Positions 60,757-64,000 of a stretch of 64,000 bases of DNA are shown in pieces; within the stretch, counting starts at the first letter, position 1; each line of letters begins with the position of its first letter. Source of the DNA: Candidatus Gastranaerophilales bacterium (lineage in GTDB: Bacteria; Cyanobacteriota; Vampirovibrionia; Gastranaerophilales; Gastranaerophilaceae). The notes below the pieces were generated by a model. It had not been told where the DNA came from. It worked only from the letters and a program-made list of their open reading frames with translations, and made no database searches. Location: positions 176,176-240,175 of the forward strand of contig CALVBO010000002.1 in NCBI GenBank assembly GCA_944325835.1, read 5' to 3'. A program made the translations under genes and the position numbers.

Positions 60757-62745
60757 ATGGGATTGGCGGCATCTCAAGCAAGATTACTCTCAATAACCTC
60801 AAGAATCTCTGATAACGAGTTAAGAGCACAGCTCATTAACAATCAGAAGATGCGCCTTGCAACAGAAAGTTCACAGGTAAGTGAAAATTATATCAGCGCA
60901 TTGAATAAAAGTAAACTGGTCTTTGCGAATTATGATAAAGATGATAACGCTCAAAATGTTCCATTGACATTTAATAACTTAACAGCGTTTAACCAGTATA
61001 ACAACCAGTACGGCTTAACAAACGCAGCCGGCAATATTTTGATTTCGGAAAACGAAGCGAAATTATATCAAGCATCAGTCGGCGCAGACGATCCGGCAGC
61101 AGAATTTTTACGTCAACACGGCATTGAATATACAACTTCTTACTGGGATAAAATCGCCGACCAACTTGCAGATACCGATTTGCAATACACCAGTGAACAG
61201 CTTAAAAACATGTATGAAGGCTCGGATACAGTTCCGTCATACGATGATACAATTAATACAAAAGAATATAACGACTTTGCAAAATACGCAGATGAATTTG
61301 AAATGGCTATTGCGGAAGTTCAAGGTGAAGAAGTGGAACGTGCTGCATTACAGGCGGAATTTATTTCTACATTATTAGGCAGTACAGCAGCTGATTTCAA
61401 CGCAATTAAAAGTGGCGCGGCTGCAACTAACATATTGAATGCAATTAACCAAAACTTCAACGGTGTTACAGGAGATTTGGCCGCGACGTTGAATCTTACT
61501 AACTTTCTGACCGCCAACGGTATTACAGAACATGGTGGTAACTATTATACAAAAGAAGCAAGCGGCGTTGCCTATTCTGCAAATGATATGGTCATAGACG
61601 GCGAAGGTACCCACTTAACTAAAACGGGTATTCAATGGACTCTTGATGGAGAGGCTGTTTCCGTAAGTAGCGATAATCATAGTACAACTGATAGAACACT
61701 TACCATTAGCTACACAGAAACAAACGATGACGGAAGCACATCTACTGAATCTGAGAATTATTGGTTTGATATATCCGGCACCACGGCTGATGTTTATGTT
61801 CAACTCACAAATGATGAATTAAATAGTCTTACAGGACAATTCATAAGCGATACTGTAATGAACTTTATAAGTAATGAGCTTAACAACGGAGCAACCATTA
61901 AAACAGACGGTCCGGTTGCAGGATCATTCACGGAAGAAGAACTTTCGCAATTACAGGGTGCTACAACTGCAACAACGCTGGGAGATGTCGTAGGCAATCT
62001 TGCAGAAGCTATTTTTGGAGATAAGGCTAGCAATTACATAACCTACACAAACAATGGTACTGCTGATGTTCCTACACCAACAGAAGAAGAGGCCTATAAG
62101 TTGTTAGCAATATTGAACTATTTAACAGCAGGTAATGTTCAATGGCAAACTACAGGTACTGCAAATGCCGGCAAAGATATCAAAGGTAATGATGTATCTT
62201 TCAATTGGTCGGATTTAGCAATTTCTGAGAATGTATTTAATGCGTATGTAGTCGACACGATGATGGATATTTTCGGCGAACCGGTATACGGATATTTATA
62301 CACAGACGGCAACGGTGTCGTTCAAGAAAAAAATGGCAATGTAGATGCATCTGCCGAAGCTGAATGGTATCTTAACCTTTTTGATAAAATCCAATCTTCC
62401 GGTTATCAGGTTCTGGCAAACGGACTCGCAAGCAGTACTGACTGGCTTCAATTCGCACTTGAAAACGGAATTGTTGTTATGGAACAGATAAACGGCGAAG
62501 GTGAATGGCAGGGTATTACATACACAAGCTGTTCCGATATCTCCGAACAGACAGACGAAACTGCCGCAGCACTTGCAGAAGCTGAATACAATCAGGCTAT
62601 GCGTCAGATAGAAGCAAAAGACGAAATGTATGATATGGAACTGAAAAACATTGACACGGAACACTCTTCACTACAAGCTGAATATGAATCCGTCAAGAAA
62701 GCAATGTCCGGCAATATTGAACGGAACTTCCAAATGTACTCATAA
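60757..62745 (+). CDS. Large MGLAASQ-family protein, possibly surface or flagellum-type exported
   Basis: 662 residues. No classical signal peptide; the N-terminus M-G-L-A-A-S-Q-A-R-L-L-S-I-T-S-R-I-S-D and the first 60 residues are helical. The middle (about 200-560) is acidic, rich in T, N, D, S and beta-strand-like, poor in Cys. The last 60 residues form a coiled coil (A-E-Y-N-Q-A-M-R-Q-I-E-A-K-D). Helical ends around a variable middle recall flagellin or hook-associated proteins, and the promoter is sigma-28-like; the family itself is not identified. The gene after the next one begins in the same way. Confidence 0.65.
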   Translation: MGLAASQARLLSITSRISDNELRAQLINNQKMRLATESSQVSENYISALNKSKLVFANYDKDDNAQNVPLTFNNLTAFNQYNNQYGLTNAAGNILISENEAKLYQASVGADDPAAEFLRQHGIEYTTSYWDKIADQLADTDLQYTSEQLKNMYEGSDTVPSYDDTINTKEYNDFAKYADEFEMAIAEVQGEEVERAALQAEFISTLLGSTAADFNAIKSGAAATNILNAINQNFNGVTGDLAATLNLTNFLTANGITEHGGNYYTKEASGVAYSANDMVIDGEGTHLTKTGIQWTLDGEAVSVSSDNHSTTDRTLTISYTETNDDGSTSTESENYWFDISGTTADVYVQLTNDELNSLTGQFISDTVMNFISNELNNGATIKTDGPVAGSFTEEELSQLQGATTATTLGDVVGNLAEAIFGDKASNYITYTNNGTADVPTPTEEEAYKLLAILNYLTAGNVQWQTTGTANAGKDIKGNDVSFNWSDLAISENVFNAYVVDTMMDIFGEPVYGYLYTDGNGVVQEKNGNVDASAEAEWYLNLFDKIQSSGYQVLANGLASSTDWLQFALENGIVVMEQINGEGEWQGITYTSCSDISEQTDETAAALAEAEYNQAMRQIEAKDEMYDMELKNIDTEHSSLQAEYESVKKAMSGNIERNFQMYS

Positions 62746-62782
62746 TTAACTTATAACCATTTAACTACATAATGTAAATATC

Positions 62783-62810
62783 ATGACAAAATATTAAAAT
62801 GCATTAAAAT
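62783..62810 (+). promoter_or_regulatory. Promoter placed for a leaderless transcript
   Basis: ATGACA (62783-62788), 16 bp, TAAAAT (62805-62810). The start site 7 nt on coincides with the ATG at 62817; no ribosome site is present. Confidence 0.45.
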
Positions 62811-62816
62811 AATTGT

Positions 62817-63881
62817 ATGGAGAATAATATTAATTTAAATCAATTACACGGCAAGTATGTACTACAGGCACAAAGCAAAACTGTAATACATTCCAATGCG
62901 CCGGCACAAAATTCACCTCCGCCGGCGGCAAAACCGGCACCTTCTCCGACAGCTTCACAAATTACCCAAAACTTACAATCCGCAATAATGGGCGGCTCTG
63001 AAAACGCATCTTATATAAAAGAGATGATGAAATTTCCTAAAAACTTTAATGCCTTAATTTATATTATTCAAAGGAACCTTACTAATGCCCAGCTTCAAGC
63101 ACAATTACACTCAAGCCTTCTGGCCGGCAGGCAGCTTTCACAAACCCAGGCCCAAATTCTTGCCCAGCTTCAAGGACTGAATTCCGGCGAATTTATGCAG
63201 GGACTTAACCAAACGCTGCTTTCGCAATTAGAAGCATCCATAAAAAAACTTCCGATTTCCGCATCCGGTATGATTAATATTTCAGATCTCGCGGCTCTGA
63301 TTAAATCAAACGGCAAAGAAGCTCTGACCCAGATTATCATTAATATGGCAAATTCCGCTAAAAATGGCATCAACGATGTCAGCCAGATGAAAGAAGCTGC
63401 AAAGCTAATAAATGCAAGCATTGCAGCAGCTTCTCAAAAAGACAACGCCCAAACCCTGAAAATCCTTATGCTTTTATATTTACCGTGGCTTCCGCTGCAA
63501 CAGGGAGTCGACTTTGAACTTGAAATAGCCGCGAAAGACGAGGCAAAATCCGATAACAGTATTCTGATAATCAGAATTCAAACCGTCAACTACGGTGAAA
63601 TCGTGGCTATGCTCGTCCTTGAAAGCGCTAACGCCGTAAGTATTAACATCCAATGCTCCGATGATTTTCCAAAAGATGAACTAAGCCTGCGGTTAAACTC
63701 GGAAAACTATTCTGCACAGACCAGCCTAAGCTATACCTCCAAGCACAGCGACAACACAAAAGCCGAAAAAGCTCAGGCAACAATAAATATGTCAAATACG
63801 AATGAAATAAACCCCTACCTTCTTTTAATGGCACATCTTATAATCAGACACGTTGTAGAAATTGACAGATTAGCTTTATAG
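62817..63881 (+). CDS. Hypothetical protein, distantly FliK-like
   Basis: 354 residues, not firmly recognised. Proline-rich stretch (S-P-P-P-A-A-K-P-A-P-S-P) near residues 33-48, a long helical Q/A/L-rich middle, then a folded-looking part from about 220 (L-Y-L-P-W-L-P-L-Q-Q-G-V-D-F-E-L, V-N-Y-G-E-I-V-A-M-L-V-L) that recalls the C-terminal domain of flagellar hook-length proteins. It lies between two MGLAASQ genes with sigma-28-like promoters, which suits a flagellar export role, but this is inference. No ribosome site; probably leaderless. Confidence 0.5.
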   Translation: MENNINLNQLHGKYVLQAQSKTVIHSNAPAQNSPPPAAKPAPSPTASQITQNLQSAIMGGSENASYIKEMMKFPKNFNALIYIIQRNLTNAQLQAQLHSSLLAGRQLSQTQAQILAQLQGLNSGEFMQGLNQTLLSQLEASIKKLPISASGMINISDLAALIKSNGKEALTQIIINMANSAKNGINDVSQMKEAAKLINASIAAASQKDNAQTLKILMLLYLPWLPLQQGVDFELEIAAKDEAKSDNSILIIRIQTVNYGEIVAMLVLESANAVSINIQCSDDFPKDELSLRLNSENYSAQTSLSYTSKHSDNTKAEKAQATINMSNTNEINPYLLLMAHLIIRHVVEIDRLAL

Positions 63882-63929
63882 CATTCATTTCAACATGTTA
63901 CAATTTCTTAACAAAAGGACTTTAAAACC

Positions 63930-63957
63930 TAAAGTTTAAAACAATAGCTGCCGACAT
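63930..63957 (+). promoter_or_regulatory. Second sigma-28-like promoter
   Basis: TAAAGTTT (63930-63937), 12 bp, GCCGACAT (63950-63957). It is preceded by GTTACAATTTCTTAACAAA, which is also found in nearly the same form before the 60682 promoter. Confidence 0.6.
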
Positions 63958-63993
63958 GCATGGTACTTACAACAAACGAAAGGGATGACCACA

Positions 63994-64000
63994 ATGGGTA
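63994..64000 (+). CDS. Start of a further MGLAASQ-type gene, cut by the window end
   Basis: Only ATGGGTA is visible. The upstream block (GTTACAATT, sigma-28-like boxes, ACGAAAGGG, then ACAATGGG) parallels the region before the gene at 60757, so a paralogue starting M-G is expected. An alternative ATG lies 9 nt upstream. Confidence 0.45.

Noticed and set aside
1..64000. CRISPR arrays, transposases, integrases, prophage genes
   Set aside because: Looked for regularly spaced direct repeats and typical motifs; none were seen. The dispersed palindromes are irregular and not CRISPR-like.

Overview
The window looks like a chromosomal segment of a non-photosynthetic, fermentative relative of the cyanobacteria, most likely a gut Candidatus Gastranaerophilales (Melainabacteria/Vampirovibrionia). 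This placement is an inference. It rests on a Ycf46-like AAA ATPase followed by DUF1257/Ycf35-like and DUF2997-like genes (a cyanobacterial grouping), on several lineage-type proteins with a short N-terminal F-G/A-K motif, on abundant pilin-like proteins of the F-T-M-A-E-I-L-L type, on anaerobic glycyl-radical enzymes, on Gram-negative envelope genes (OmpH, TolC, KdsC-like, EmrAB) and on a low to medium GC content. No rRNA, CRISPR array, transposase or prophage was seen.

Layout. 1-5.5 kb: a tandem winged-helix regulator, argS, pilin P1 and gltX. 5.7-9.8 kb: two lineage-specific proteins, folP and pilin P2. 9.8-18 kb: an XRE regulator, a sugar-type MFS permease, rpsO, and an anaerobic block (fprA, pflA, a detached glycyl-radical domain, the PFL catalytic chain, and a Fur/PerR regulator behind two Fur boxes). 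18-30.9 kb: a small divergent HTH pair, an acyl-CoA dehydratase-type activase, lysC, a TPR protein, KdsC-like phosphatase, a histidine kinase, OmpH, MFS, PBP4-type peptidase, DUF374 acyltransferase, an HhH protein and a radical-SAM activase. 30.9-37 kb: pilin P4, the Ycf46 cluster and a CHASE2-GGDEF protein. 37-45 kb: an EmrB-EmrB-EmrA-MarR unit divergent from TolC, then pilin P5. 45-57.7 kb: housekeeping genes (bioY, rimI, pcrA, a DprA-like to HAD operon, HxlR, rlmD, a RelA/SpoT-like protein, fabI). 57.9 kb to the end: tRNA-Glu, an ABC1-kinase-like protein and a set of MGLAASQ-type genes with sigma-28-like promoters.

The main discovery candidate is a family of four dispersed single-gene pilin cassettes (P1 2691-3855, P2 8400-9465, P4 30936-32275, P5 43534-44929; the label P3 is not used). 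Each has a near-identical promoter (TTGAC[AT], 17 bp, then CATAAT or TAAAAT), a 5' UTR, a well-placed ribosome site and a start codon 30-50 nt before a guanine tract of 12-14 G (P1, P2, P5) or an interrupted 15-nt version (P4). Only after the tract comes an open leader and then the pilin. In all four the start codon and the pilin are out of frame as assembled. Removing one G restores a full-length reading frame in P1, P2 and P5. The leader peptide is conserved between copies and stays open even where palindromic repeats have been inserted. The proteins end in a DUF1566-like, probably lectin-fold domain. This reads as a slipped-strand, phase-variable pseudopilin/adhesin system, or alternatively one expressed through polymerase slippage.

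Other points of interest: a physically split pyruvate formate-lyase; a 4-copy structured repeat (R1) with compensatory stem changes and swapped loops; sigma-28-type promoters before the MGLAASQ genes; an isolated RelA/SpoT-like domain with a lineage-specific N-terminus; three genes with -10 boxes placed for leaderless mRNAs; and a duplicated tRNA-Glu 3' end.
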